Notes: generated by a model from the sequence alone, not told the origin. Positions 16,483 to 25,924 are shown, counted from the first letter of the stretch. The stretch is DNA of 48,595 bases from Bacteroides stercorirosoris (GCF_900142015.1 NZ_FQZN01000038.1:1-48595), one strand, 5' to 3'. A program made the numbers and translations.

Positions 16483-18789
16483 TCATTTCTTCCCCGACAG
16501 GATGCCTGCGTTGGTATCGCTGTTGTTGAGTACCTTATTCTGTGACTTATACGTTCTTCCAAAGTCGAGCCGGAACGAGACATTCACCATGAATACCGGA
16601 CTCAGGTTTGTAGAGAAAGCTACCTGCCGGCTGCCGGCCAACTGAGAAATATTCTCTATTTCCTGTTCATACCGCTTGGTAAACGGATTGAGCACCCCTG
16701 CCGAAACGCTCCACTTATCCTTATTATAGCCCAGCATCATGGAGTGCAGTTTTTCCTCTTTTGTGATTGTTTCGCCCCACAGTGTGTGGTTACTGGTATT
16801 CATTTCCGCCATGAATGTCCAGTTCTTATAAGCTGCCATCAGGCTGCCACGGACTCCAAAGTTAGTGTGAGTATGCGTATAAGTATTTCCCCGGCTGATA
16901 TAACGGTTCAGGAAAGGAGTTACCCTGATGGCAATATACTCTTTCCAGGGAAGTATCTGGACAGATGTTTCCAGGTTGATCCGGTGAAAACCTTTATGGT
17001 TCTCCATGGTGCGGACGAACTTTCCGTTCTCGAAACAGGTGCTCTCCATCACAGGTTTATGATCATAACTGTAACGGACAAAGAAGTCAACAGCCACTTT
17101 CTTGTGCATCCAGCTCGCACTGAAAGTATTGGAGTAGAAGCGGACGGACTTCAATCCGGGATTTCCCCGACGCACTTGCAGCAAGTCTATGGGTTGGGAG
17201 ATATCATTGAGGTCGGACAGGGAAGGGGAATAACCGGAGATATAACCATTATATCTGAAAAACAGGTTCTCCTTCGGAGTATATGACAGACGCACGGAAG
17301 GCTTGAAGATGTAAGTTTCATTATGCTTTCCTTCCTGCGAATTGTAGGTTCTCATGGCACCTATGCCCAGCGTATAATCAAACTTTTTGATATTGCGCTG
17401 GTATTCTGCAAAGGCATACGTTTCGGCAATATTCACTTCCACCTGCTCTTCCACAGCTCCCGAATACTCGTTGCTGAGATAAGCCTGCGTGTGCTTGATA
17501 CCTCCGGAGAATTTTCCGTTCTTAAATTTCTTATCGTAAATGCCTTCAGTGATGAGGGAATACTTCTTACCATCGATGGAAGAATAGACTGCTGACGGAG
17601 TTTCTTCCGGGAGACTCTCCTGATAGGTGCGTGTATTCTCGCTATTCAGGTAAGTGCCTACCACATTGAAGGTCAGGCTTTGCTGATTCTTCATCTTGCG
17701 CTGATAGTAGACGTCCAGTGAAGGAACCCGCAGCTTCGACGAAAGGCGGTCGGAGATGGAAAGAATATCTTCTCCCTGATACAGGCTGCTTTCGCGGTCG
17801 GAAAAAGAATTGGGGGTATCGTTATAGTTATTCCTCAAGGTGACGTTCAGCATCTGCCTGTCATCATCCTGCAAGTTGTAAGCCAGAGAAAAATTCAGAT
17901 CATCATACTTCACCGGAGTAGGTTTGCCAATCTCCCTGCGCTCCAAGGTATTATCAGGGAAGCGGAAAGTCTCATAGTTCTCCCGCGTCCACTTTAGGTC
18001 TCTCCGTCCCCAATAGGCATAGGCGCTAAATTCGGATTTCCGGTAGTTATACTTGGCGGACAGGTTGTTTTCGCCATAACCGTTAGCTGAAAGGGCATTC
18101 GATAAATCGGCCGCAATGGTGCCACCGGAGTCTTTTCTTTTGACGATGTAATCCAGCACCGCCCCTACATTGCCGTAGCGTAAACCCGGGTTATCGTGAT
18201 ATTCTATCTTCGTAATATCCGCAGGGTTCAAAGCAATCACTTCCGCCTGGGTCACCTCTACTCCGTTTATTCTGAACTGCACACTCTCTCCGCCGGAGAG
18301 TTTCACGGAGTTATCCACCGGATTAATCAGGATACGGGATAATTGCAGGGTCCGCAAGAGGGACAACCCGTTGGTAGATGCTTTCACCTGTGCTTGCGTA
18401 GGGAGAATAATCTGACGGTCGGTTTTCTTCAGGACAGGATTAGCGCGTACCGTAACGCCTTCCAGCATCACGCCGGAGTTCAGCAAGGCGATATCTCCGA
18501 CAGGCAGATTCTTTTCCAGATTCCAAATATCGATGCACACAGTTTCATAACCTACGTAGGAGACGGTGATCCTACAGTTTCCGTTCACTACATTATCAAA
18601 AGAGAAATTTCCCTTGGCATCCGTAACCGTTCCTTTCACAAATAAAGAATCGGAGGTCAATAACTGCACTGTAACGAATTCCAGTCCGGACTTTGTTTCT
18701 TCTTCTACAACCCTGCCTGTTATCTTGTTTTGAGCAACTGCCATGAAGGATACAAGCGATGCAATACATAAAATAATCATGTGTTTCAT
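16483..18789 (-). CDS. TonB-dependent receptor-like outer membrane beta-barrel protein
   Basis: The protein has 768 residues. A signal peptide (about 1-19, ending VAQ) is followed by a carboxypeptidase-regulatory-like beta-sandwich (21-100; KITGRVVEEETKSGLEFVTVQLL). A plug-like segment (about 120-220; FRINGVEVTQAEVIALNPADITKIEYHDNPGLRYGNVGAVLDYIVK) and a barrel with many aromatic-ended strands follow. It resembles the outer membrane beta-barrel family (PF14905 type) rather than SusC, and no susD partner lies next to it. A substrate cannot be named. It converges on the TPR regulator with a 2-base gap. Confidence 0.85.
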   Translation of the reverse strand: MKHMIILCIASLVSFMAVAQNKITGRVVEEETKSGLEFVTVQLLTSDSLFVKGTVTDAKGNFSFDNVVNGNCRITVSYVGYETVCIDIWNLEKNLPVGDIALLNSGVMLEGVTVRANPVLKKTDRQIILPTQAQVKASTNGLSLLRTLQLSRILINPVDNSVKLSGGESVQFRINGVEVTQAEVIALNPADITKIEYHDNPGLRYGNVGAVLDYIVKRKDSGGTIAADLSNALSANGYGENNLSAKYNYRKSEFSAYAYWGRRDLKWTRENYETFRFPDNTLERREIGKPTPVKYDDLNFSLAYNLQDDDRQMLNVTLRNNYNDTPNSFSDRESSLYQGEDILSISDRLSSKLRVPSLDVYYQRKMKNQQSLTFNVVGTYLNSENTRTYQESLPEETPSAVYSSIDGKKYSLITEGIYDKKFKNGKFSGGIKHTQAYLSNEYSGAVEEQVEVNIAETYAFAEYQRNIKKFDYTLGIGAMRTYNSQEGKHNETYIFKPSVRLSYTPKENLFFRYNGYISGYSPSLSDLNDISQPIDLLQVRRGNPGLKSVRFYSNTFSASWMHKKVAVDFFVRYSYDHKPVMESTCFENGKFVRTMENHKGFHRINLETSVQILPWKEYIAIRVTPFLNRYISRGNTYTHTHTNFGVRGSLMAAYKNWTFMAEMNTSNHTLWGETITKEEKLHSMMLGYNKDKWSVSAGVLNPFTKRYEQEIENISQLAGSRQVAFSTNLSPVFMVNVSFRLDFGRTYKSQNKVLNNSDTNAGILSGKK

Positions 18790-18818
18790 AAACCTAATTT
18801 TTGAATGATTTGATGAGA

Positions 18819-18826
18819 CAAAATTA
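18819..18826 (-). promoter_or_regulatory. Candidate -7 element of the barrel gene, within an inverted repeat
   Basis: TAATTTTG on the minus strand is 30 bases ahead of the gene. It overlaps one arm of a 9-bp inverted repeat, CCTAATTTT (18793-18801) and AAAATTAGG (18820-18828), which could be an operator or a leader hairpin. Confidence 0.55.
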
Positions 18827-18911
18827 GGTCTAAAATGGGGTTTGATTGATTTATACCGACAGGTTTATAAAGTGCAGGTCATTTTGTAATATTCTAATAA
18901 TCAATAAATAA

Positions 18912-18949
18912 CGGGAAGTAAAATTAGAAAAAGTTTATATTACCTCCCG
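18912..18949 (-). terminator. Probable terminator of the 19035-20232 unit
   Basis: A hairpin of 9 paired bases out of 10 (CGGGAGGTAA with TTACTTCCCG on the minus strand) is followed by TTATTTATT. It lies 86 bases past the stop of the minus-strand beta-barrel gene. Confidence 0.5.
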
Positions 18950-19034
18950 GAATGTTTATATGCTGACACAATAGGTGAATCTGACATATAAAAGGCAGTG
19001 TTTTCGCAACCTCAAGCGTCAATTGCCCGGATTA

Positions 19035-19769
19035 CTATTTTTTCTTCCAGATATAAATATGTACTCCTGCCGTTGCATACAAGCGGCTGGCATCCATCTT
19101 CCCGGTATATGCTTCATCAAAGAAAGCCTGCAACTCATCATCGTCAACTTTCATCTTTCCTAATTCACCCCCTATCAGCCCGGCATCCACGCTTAAACCG
19201 ATTACTGAATTCAAACGGTATTCAAGCCCTACCGTGAAATTTCCGCCTAAAGTATTAGCTGTAGCAGTTATATCACCCGAGCCGCCTATTTTAGCAGTTT
19301 CCTTATAACGCAACCATCCCCAGCCAACTGCACCGTAGATGGTTAACTTCTCGCCCAGCACCCATCGGCCAGTGAACTGAGGGGCAATATATAACAACCG
19401 GCCGACATCTTCCAACGTCGCCGTCTGATAACCATCAGTAAGGGGAAACGATTGTTTAATACGAAATTGCTGTACCAGTACTCCCCAACCCCAACGATTG
19501 TAATAGCGGGACATCCCCAGCCTCCATTCAAGACCTGTAGTCATAGCTGAATCGGGCAGACCTTCAACATCTTCTGTAGACAAAATGTACCCCACACCTA
19601 TGCCTCCATAAAAATAACCAATAGGCTGCTTACTCCAATCTGTACCTTTTTTACGTATTTGCGGGCTTACTTCTTGTTTAGATTGTGACGGACTGTCTTG
19701 TTTCTCTTGGGCTTGCAGGGAGAATACTCCCCCGAGCACGATTGCTAATAGCATGATTTGTTTCTTCAT
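19035..19769 (-). CDS. Small outer membrane beta-barrel protein, function unknown
   Basis: The protein has 244 residues. A signal peptide (about 1-20, ending LQAQ) is followed by a polar Gln/Ser/Lys-rich linker (21-45) and alternating amphipathic strands (GYFYGGIGVGYIL, YIAPQFTGRWVLGEKLTIYGAVGWGWLRY). It ends in a basic tail after LYATAGVHIYIW. This fits an eight- to ten-stranded OmpA/OmpW-like barrel without a peptidoglycan-binding domain. It follows the lipoprotein gene by 28 bases and probably shares its transcript. Confidence 0.7.
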   Translation of the reverse strand: MKKQIMLLAIVLGGVFSLQAQEKQDSPSQSKQEVSPQIRKKGTDWSKQPIGYFYGGIGVGYILSTEDVEGLPDSAMTTGLEWRLGMSRYYNRWGWGVLVQQFRIKQSFPLTDGYQTATLEDVGRLLYIAPQFTGRWVLGEKLTIYGAVGWGWLRYKETAKIGGSGDITATANTLGGNFTVGLEYRLNSVIGLSVDAGLIGGELGKMKVDDDELQAFFDEAYTGKMDASRLYATAGVHIYIWKKK

Positions 19770-19797
19770 ATTATATGTGTTAGTTAAAAGTTCATTA

Positions 19798-20232
19798 TCA
19801 AAAAGATTCCTTTTCCTCAGGAGGATATACTATTGTCCAATTTGCTTGTTCCATATCTGCCAATGAAACCCGGTAATGATGGAGAATAGGGACATATTTA
19901 CGAATTGTATCACAAGGTTCATACATATATTGGGAATAGGTTTCACTATCCATAATCAAGAATTGTAAACAAAGTATAATATTGAAATCGGCTTTCCAAC
20001 CTGTGTCGTCCACACTATGGACAAGAGATGAGGAGCCTTTTGGAATTTCTACTGCTCCAACTCGACATAAAAATAACGTATCAACACTTGTTATATTTCT
20101 TTTTCTATACTCCTGAAAAACAATATCCTGTTTTGAGTTATTTACAAGTGTTATGTATTCTTCACTCTGTTTCGGACATGCCGATAACATACATGACAAT
20201 AAACACAAGGCTGCAATTTTAATTATTTTCAT
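19798..20232 (-). CDS. Hypothetical lipoprotein
   Basis: The protein has 144 residues and a clear lipobox (Cys19 in LSAC). The mature part starts with a beta-rich segment (EYITLVNNSKQDIVFQEYRK). The family was not recognised. It is AT-rich compared with the kdu and tyrS region. It sits upstream of the small barrel protein on the same strand. Confidence 0.6.
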   Translation of the reverse strand: MKIIKIAALCLLSCMLSACPKQSEEYITLVNNSKQDIVFQEYRKRNITSVDTLFLCRVGAVEIPKGSSSLVHSVDDTGWKADFNIILCLQFLIMDSETYSQYMYEPCDTIRKYVPILHHYRVSLADMEQANWTIVYPPEEKESF

Positions 20233-20621
20233 AAATCAAGTAATTAAATAGTGTTTTCTAAGTTTTTTAACGCTTACTACCATTATAAATTCCAACACCA
20301 ACAGTACCAACAATAGGAATCCTCCATGATACATAATCATACCACTTCGCTTTTAATTTTAAATTTCCTATATTCTCTCTATCTACAGAATTATGATAAT
20401 CGTAACATCCAGACTGAACCACATGGAGAAAATCCCGCATAACAGGAACAGAATAGCTATCCGTTTGAACGTTCGGATTCTTAAAAGTAAAAATGTTGTT
20501 TTCATGCGATATTAAGATTTTATTGACGCTTCAAATAACCGCAACTTTCATATAAAAACAAAATACTATGTGGTAACAATGGTAACAGGCAAATCCTTAC
20601 AAGTAACAACTCCAGTGTAAA
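20233..20621. other. Intergenic region with gene remnant
   Basis: This 389-bp stretch holds the probable remnant at 20267-20505. The remainder contains no promoter match or hairpin that I could support. Confidence 0.4.
20267..20505 (-). pseudogene. Probable frameshifted small secreted-protein gene
   Basis: Two overlapping minus-strand frames look like halves of one gene. Frame 1 (ATG at 20505 to stop at 20383, 40 codons) reads like a signal peptide with basic residues and then ILFLLCGIFSMWF. Frame 2 is open from the TGA at 20531 to the stop at 20267. It has no good upstream start; its first ATG is at 20440. It reads SGCYDYHNSVDRENIGNLKL and ends in a glycine-rich IVGTVGVGIYNGSKR tail. A frameshift between 20440 and 20383 would join a signal peptide to this tail. 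Alternatively, 20267-20440 is an intact 57-residue gene. Confidence 0.35.
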
Positions 20622-22268
20622 TCACAGATTATCAATCAAAAATACTTTATCAAACAATTCTTCCCCCATTTTATTCTTAATCCTGTTCTTGCGGGTTTTT
20701 ATTGCGTCGGAAGTGACATTCATCACATCCATAATGATCTCCTTCGGACAATGAAGTATGATCAAAGCGCAATACAACAAATCATCGGTGGTTAAGGAAG
20801 AACAAGAACTGCTTAAATCTTCCATCACATCCACAAATGTTCTCCTGATATCAGTTATAATCAATATTCTATGATTTTTTATAATGCTGATACATTCTTT
20901 GGGCTTCGCTTTCTGCAATTCATTTAATCTCCTATATCCTTCTGTAGACTTAAACAAGGAAATACAAATTTCAAACTTCGCTTCTTTCAATTCATGTAGT
21001 TTATTGTTTTTATCTTCTTCATGAATATCTTTTTCATCCAATAACAGTGTTTCGGCACGATTATCCATCAGTTGCTTCTGCAAAGCGATATATTTGTTCT
21101 TAAGATGTCTATCTCTCCACATAAATAGAAAAACCAACGCTAAAACAAAGAATAAAAACAATATAATCAAGAGATTAGTCGTCTGTTCCTGCTTAACAGA
21201 CAATTTGTACTTATAAAATTCTAACTGATGATTATCCATCAACTCGTCAATTTCTGCACGGTCATTCATTGCCTGAATAGAATCATAACAAACAATAAAG
21301 GAATCTGCATATAAAACTGCATTTTCCCAATCAGAGAGTTCCTTATTTACACGATATATATTATAATAATTTGAAGTTTTAGTATATATATCAGGAGATG
21401 ATTTACTTAAATACCAATAATAAAGAGCTGAATCCTTCTCATTCATATTATACAATATATCGCCTTTCACAGAATATGCAGAAGTTATATCTTCCATATT
21501 CGACAGACTGGTTATAGCTTTTGCAATACACGTATGAGCTTGTTCATATTCTCCCCGTTTATTATAAACTCCGGACAAATCCTTATATATAATGCCCAAC
21601 AGCACCGGATAGTCCAGCGAAAACGCCATCGACAACGCCTGTTTATAATAATATGCCGCACTATCCAATTGAAGTTCAAGAAAAAAAGTTGATCCAATTC
21701 CCCGCAGATTATGAAATGCCCGCAGGGTATCATGAGCCTCCCAATTTATAGCATAAGCATTTCTATACATACCTCTCGCTGTTTCTTCCATGTTCCGCTG
21801 ATTATAGCAATCTCCTAAATGATTATATGTCATGGCCACAAATTCCGAATCACTTCCCTCCGGCATAATCCTCAACGACTTTAAATAGAAGTCTATTGCA
21901 ATTGGCATATCCCCCTGCTCCCGATATACACACCCCCAATAAAAATAAGATTTCGCCAACCTCTCCTTATCCCTGCCATTCTCGTAATAATCAACAGCAG
22001 TCCGTATCAAAGAGTCATCCTCCAACGGCACATAATTCTTATATCTTGCCTGCGTCAACAGCAGTGCATACCATGCCCGGTTTGCTTTCCCCATTTCCTG
22101 CGGTGCAGAGATTTCTTCCAACAGTTGCAGTGCACTGTCAGGACACGGCTGCATCAACGAATCAGCCAACATCAGGACATAGCTGTCCGCATAAGAATTC
22201 TTTCCGCATGAACCCAACAATAAGGTAAACAATATAAAGGATAATAAAGCAGGTAATAGTTTTCTCAT
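20622..22268 (-). CDS. Membrane-anchored TPR regulator with C-terminal HTH-like region
   Basis: The protein has 548 residues from the ATG at 22268. The frame is open to 22313, but the -7 box at 22299-22306 rules out the farther start. A lipoprotein-type signal (Cys21 in LLLGSC) precedes a TPR region (about 50-340; AIDFYLKSLRIMPEGSDSEFVAMTYNHLGDCYNQ). A membrane helix lies at about 372-390 (LLIILFLFFVLALVFLFMW), then a coiled coil. The final segment (MDVMNVTSDAIKTRKNRIKNKM) sits where relatives carry a LuxR-like HTH. Its target is unknown. It is AT-rich relative to most of the window. Confidence 0.75.
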   Translation of the reverse strand: MRKLLPALLSFILFTLLLGSCGKNSYADSYVLMLADSLMQPCPDSALQLLEEISAPQEMGKANRAWYALLLTQARYKNYVPLEDDSLIRTAVDYYENGRDKERLAKSYFYWGCVYREQGDMPIAIDFYLKSLRIMPEGSDSEFVAMTYNHLGDCYNQRNMEETARGMYRNAYAINWEAHDTLRAFHNLRGIGSTFFLELQLDSAAYYYKQALSMAFSLDYPVLLGIIYKDLSGVYNKRGEYEQAHTCIAKAITSLSNMEDITSAYSVKGDILYNMNEKDSALYYWYLSKSSPDIYTKTSNYYNIYRVNKELSDWENAVLYADSFIVCYDSIQAMNDRAEIDELMDNHQLEFYKYKLSVKQEQTTNLLIILFLFFVLALVFLFMWRDRHLKNKYIALQKQLMDNRAETLLLDEKDIHEEDKNNKLHELKEAKFEICISLFKSTEGYRRLNELQKAKPKECISIIKNHRILIITDIRRTFVDVMEDLSSSCSSLTTDDLLYCALIILHCPKEIIMDVMNVTSDAIKTRKNRIKNKMGEELFDKVFLIDNL

Positions 22269-22298
22269 GATTATTTTGGTTTTCCCGTTCTGTTTCCA

Positions 22299-22306
22299 CA
22301 AAGATA
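22299..22306 (-). promoter_or_regulatory. Candidate -7 element of the TPR regulator (TATCTTTG)
   Basis: TATCTTTG on the minus strand places transcription near 22292, 31 bases before the ATG at 22268. It excludes the in-frame ATG at 22313. Confidence 0.65.
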
Positions 22307-22576
22307 ACAACAAATCCCGAGAAGTTCACTCAGAAAAGATGCAATTAAAGTACAGGTATCATAGATTTATCCTTTTGACAATTTGCATATTTTGTAAGCC
22401 GAGAGCGCGTTGTTTCCGCCCAAGTGCACACGAGAACAAAAATATGCGAATAAAAATAAGTAAACAGCGGATTACTAACGTGATATCGAAATCATTACAT
22501 TTATTCCAGAGCAAAATATTCCTTCAGAAACCTTTTCATAAGAGATAATCAAGACGCAAATAGGATCGTCATCGGT

Positions 22577-22664
22577 AAGTAGTAACTCTTTTACCTATAA
22601 GTAGTAACCATAGCACCTATAAGTAGTAACCCTTTTGCCCGGAAGTAGTAACCCTTTTCTGCAT
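22577..22664. repeat. Four-unit 22-bp tandem array (AAGTAGTAAC core)
   Basis: Units start at 22577, 22599, 22621 and 22643. Each begins with an identical 10-base core AAGTAGTAAC followed by 12 bases that vary (for example tcttttacctat, catagcacctat, ccttttgcccgg). The array lies about 270 bp upstream of the TPR regulator's promoter. Confidence 0.92.
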
Positions 22665-22983
22665 AAAACGCTTGTAAACACGCAAGAATATGCAACAATA
22701 GCGCATATTCAGTCTCTGTTTATTCACAAGTTACTCTATAATATACTTTTTCACAATAAGGCACGTTACGAAACTGCGACGATTATAATCATATTAAGCG
22801 AATAGCGGATTATTTGCTACCATTTTGATTTTTATACTTCACACCCCTTATTACCTGCAAATAACTGCATATCAAGGAAGAAGCATAGCAAATAAATCAT
22901 ATCTTTATTCCTGTTAGCCAAAGATGCACTGCATCTGTGCACCCCATAGATAAACTAATATTCATTATTTTTCCGTTTGAGTC

Positions 22984-23017
22984 AAAAGGCATATGCTCAG
23001 ATTATTGAGCATATGCC
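22984..23017 (-). terminator. Intrinsic terminator of the 23104-24156 gene
   Basis: A perfect 12-bp stem (GGCATATGCTCA at 22988-22999, TGAGCATATGCC at 23006-23017) with a 6-base loop is followed on the minus strand by TTTT. It lies 87 bases past the stop codon. Confidence 0.75.
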
Positions 23018-23103
23018 CTGACACATAGTTCCTTCCACGTGTTTTCCGCCCGGTGCTTACCGATATCTGTAGAAACGTTTTTCTTGAATCAGTACTTATT
23101 GAA

Positions 23104-24156
23104 TTATTGCATCAATCCTCCTTCTATAAAGAAAAGGACTTCATTTAATCGTTTTTTATTCGCTTTTTCATCTTTAAAAATAGCCGGAATGGAAATTATT
23201 TTATCTTGAATCAGATTGTCTACCAGAGTCCACATGACTTCATGGTATAACATCACCATTGCCACTTTTTCATTGTCAATGCCGTATTGATCTGTTAAAT
23301 ATTTGCGATTATTCTTTAATTCCGTAGAGATGGAGTTTGCCAGTTTTTCATTTATTTGATGGAAGCTGTCTTGCTGTTTCTTTATAATAGGGAATAATAC
23401 ATTTCCATTATTATCTACCAGTCCGTAGGGTTTTAACTGGGAGATGAGTTGGGTATCCGCTATTTTTCCGAACTTGGCAATTTCATCAGCACAATGGTCC
23501 ATAATGTTGCTACTGGGAGCAATGTCGCTGTTGACGTATGTCAATATCAAATTCTGCTCCCCAAAACCATTTGTACCGCATGCAAGGTCATTTCTTGGCT
23601 CGTATAACACCCAGTAGCAGCCACTCCAACTGGTATGATTGTCAACATCTTCAAACAAGACCAGTTTAGTCCACATTCTTCCATCCAGAAGATATGAAAA
23701 AACGAGTGAAAGCGTATTGTTCTTAAATCCCATTTTACTGATCGTTTGTGTCAGTGATATAAAGTCTGCTTTTGTTTTTGCATACATGGATTCAGCTATC
23801 TCTTTGCTTAAACTTCTTAAAGAGTGGGTTTGTTCTTTGTCGAGAATAGGTATGGTGGTTTTCCATTTTCCCTTTGTTTTACTGATAAGCCCACCTACCT
23901 CCAATAGCAATAATTGGCTGTCAGAACATTTAATACCCATTTCACGGAGCTCAATTAGGGTACGTGGAGTTCGTAGATTGTATAGTATTTCCCAATTATT
24001 GTCTGGCATTACATAGTCTTCAGGCTGATGTCCGTTTACCGCAATAAACTGAGTTGCTTCCCATTGGCTATAAGGTCTTATCGGTGTTTGTGCCTTAATC
24101 ATTGTAGATACGGATAACAGGATTAAAAGTAGTAATGAATTTGAATTATATTTCAT
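23104..24156 (-). CDS. Secreted protein of unknown function
   Basis: The protein has 350 residues with a signal peptide of about 23 residues (ending IKAQ). Near 58-100 there is a helix-turn pattern (LRTPRTLIELREMGIKCSDSQLLLLEVGGLISKTKGKWKT) that looks like a winged-helix fold, which would be odd for an exported protein. No catalytic motif was seen. It is AT-rich, has no perfect TAnnTTTG box upstream, and stands alone between an array-bearing gap and metK. It was not recognised and may have been acquired. Confidence 0.6.
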   Translation of the reverse strand: MKYNSNSLLLLILLSVSTMIKAQTPIRPYSQWEATQFIAVNGHQPEDYVMPDNNWEILYNLRTPRTLIELREMGIKCSDSQLLLLEVGGLISKTKGKWKTTIPILDKEQTHSLRSLSKEIAESMYAKTKADFISLTQTISKMGFKNNTLSLVFSYLLDGRMWTKLVLFEDVDNHTSWSGCYWVLYEPRNDLACGTNGFGEQNLILTYVNSDIAPSSNIMDHCADEIAKFGKIADTQLISQLKPYGLVDNNGNVLFPIIKKQQDSFHQINEKLANSISTELKNNRKYLTDQYGIDNEKVAMVMLYHEVMWTLVDNLIQDKIISIPAIFKDEKANKKRLNEVLFFIEGGLMQ

Positions 24157-24530
24157 GATTGTTTTATTTATTGCTCATCATTCATAAGCATTTTCGTGGT
24201 TGTAAATTTAGTTATTTAATTTAAAAAGTAGAAATGATTTGATTTAAATCTATTGTAAATCAGCTAAAAAAGTTTTTCACGGATTAAGGGGGGCGCTTTT
24301 CTCTTACTCGGTAGAGTGTTTTCAATATTGCCTATTTTTACCTTCCATGACTCCCTTTAACTCCTGAGCGAAGCGATAACTCCTTTGCCTTCATTTCTTA
24401 TCAGAAATAAACGAATTTCAACTCTTGATTCGAATATATCACAAAATATAGCAAAGGAAGTTTCATGAAAAGGTAGTAACTGATTATTTAATATTGAAAG
24501 ACATAATCCTTGTTTTCCTCATGCGAGACA
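24157..24530. other. Intergenic region, nothing recognised
   Basis: AT-rich stretch between the unknown secreted protein and the metK terminator. No ORF, repeat or exact promoter match was seen on either strand. Confidence 0.45.
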
Positions 24531-24587
24531 TCCCAAATAAAAAGTCGCCCTCTCTTTCTGTAGAAACAGAACAGAGCAGGGCGACTT
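24531..24587 (-). terminator. metK terminator
   Basis: The stem AAGTCGCCCT/AGGGCGACTT (24542-24551, 24578-24587), with further pairing inside, is followed on the minus strand by TTTTTATTTGG. It lies 45 bases beyond the metK stop codon. Confidence 0.85.
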
Positions 24588-24631
24588 CTATGTAAATAGC
24601 TTGTAAAGCTACGCTGATTACTAATTGAAGA

Positions 24632-25924
24632 TTATAAACCGAAAGCGGCTTTCACCTTATCCACATAATCCAGTTTCTCCCAGGTGAAGAGTTCTACCTC
24701 TACATCCTTGTCACCTTCATAGCGGGATTTGAAGTGCTTGGTAACCGTCTGCGGTTCACGTCCCAGATGGCCGTAAGCGGCAGTTTCCTGATAGATCGGG
24801 TTACGAAGTTTCAAGCGGTCCTCGATAGCCTTCGGACGAAGGTCGAAGAGTTCGTCAATCTTCTTCGCAATCTCACCGTCGCTCATGTTGACGTGGCCAC
24901 GTCCGTAAGTGTTGACGTAAATATTGATGGGGCGTGCAACGCCGATAGCATAAGACACCTGCACCAACATTTCATCGGCCACACCGGCAGCTACCAGGTT
25001 CTTGGCTATGTGACGGGCGGCATAAGCAGCACTACGGTCTACCTTAGAAGGGTCTTTGCCGGAGAAAGCGCCACCACCATGAGCACCCTTGCCTCCGTAA
25101 GTATCTACGATAATCTTACGTCCCGTCAAGCCCGTATCTCCATGAGGACCGCCGATAACGAACTTTCCGGTAGGATTGACGTGGTACGTGATGCGGTCGT
25201 TGAACAATGCAAGTACTTTCTCTGCATGGATGGAAGCTATCACACGCGGCATCAAGATGTTGATTACATCCCGGCGGATGGTGGCAAGCATCTCTTCATC
25301 CGCTTTCAACTGGGCGGCTTCGCTGTCGTCAGCCGGCTGGATGAAGTCATCATGCTGGGTAGAAACTACAATCGTATCGATGCGCACAGGCGTGCCGTTA
25401 TCATCGTATTCAATGGTTACCTGGCTCTTGGAGTCGGGACGGAGATAAGTCATTTCCTTACCTTCGCGACGGATGTCGGCCAGCACTTGCAGGATGCGGT
25501 GTGACAGGTCGAGAGAAAGAGGCATGTAATTTTCGGTCTCGTTAGTAGCATAGCCGAACATCATTCCCTGGTCGCCCGCACCCTGTTCCATAGGGTCTTG
25601 GCGTTCTACACCACGGTTAATGTCGGGGCTTTGCTCATGGATAGCGGACAATACGCCGCACGAGTTACTTTCGAACATGTACTCGCCTTTCGTATAGCCG
25701 ATTTTCTGAATTACTTCGCGCGCAATGAGTTGCAGGTCAACGTACGCTTTGGTTTTCACTTCTCCAGCCAGCACTACCTGTCCGGTAGTAACCAGAGTTT
25801 CGCAAGCTACTTTCGAACTGGGGTCGTAAGCCAACAGTTTGTCAAGCACAGCGTCCGATATTTGATCGGCCACTTTGTCGGGGTGCCCTTCTGACACCGA
25901 TTCGGATGTGAATAAATATCCCAT
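24632..25924 (-). CDS. metK: S-adenosylmethionine synthetase
   Basis: The protein has 430 residues. Family signatures are intact: SEGHPDKVADQISDA at the start, GAGDQGMMFGYA near 118, GGPHGDTGLTGRKIIVDTYGG, and GGGAFSGKDPSKVDRSAAY near 283. It makes SAM from methionine and ATP in the cytoplasm. It is monocistronic, with its own promoter, a leader that fits the SAM-II aptamer, and a terminator. The leader suggests feedback control by its product. Confidence 0.97.
   Translation of the reverse strand: MGYLFTSESVSEGHPDKVADQISDAVLDKLLAYDPSSKVACETLVTTGQVVLAGEVKTKAYVDLQLIAREVIQKIGYTKGEYMFESNSCGVLSAIHEQSPDINRGVERQDPMEQGAGDQGMMFGYATNETENYMPLSLDLSHRILQVLADIRREGKEMTYLRPDSKSQVTIEYDDNGTPVRIDTIVVSTQHDDFIQPADDSEAAQLKADEEMLATIRRDVINILMPRVIASIHAEKVLALFNDRITYHVNPTGKFVIGGPHGDTGLTGRKIIVDTYGGKGAHGGGAFSGKDPSKVDRSAAYAARHIAKNLVAAGVADEMLVQVSYAIGVARPINIYVNTYGRGHVNMSDGEIAKKIDELFDLRPKAIEDRLKLRNPIYQETAAYGHLGREPQTVTKHFKSRYEGDKDVEVELFTWEKLDYVDKVKAAFGL

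Larger units (their letters stand above)
22307..23103. other. Long AT-rich intergenic region
   Basis: About 800 bp without a convincing gene. It holds a four-unit 22-bp array (22577-22664) and an 8-bp inverted repeat GAATATGC/GCATATTC (22686-22693, 22703-22710). A 12-bp-stem terminator lies at 22984-23017. Nothing else is supported. Confidence 0.5.

Noticed and set aside
22577..22664. CRISPR array
   Set aside because: Constant cores of 10-12 bp and variable parts of 10-12 bp are far below CRISPR dimensions, and no cas gene is present. The same holds for the arrays at 104 and 35206.
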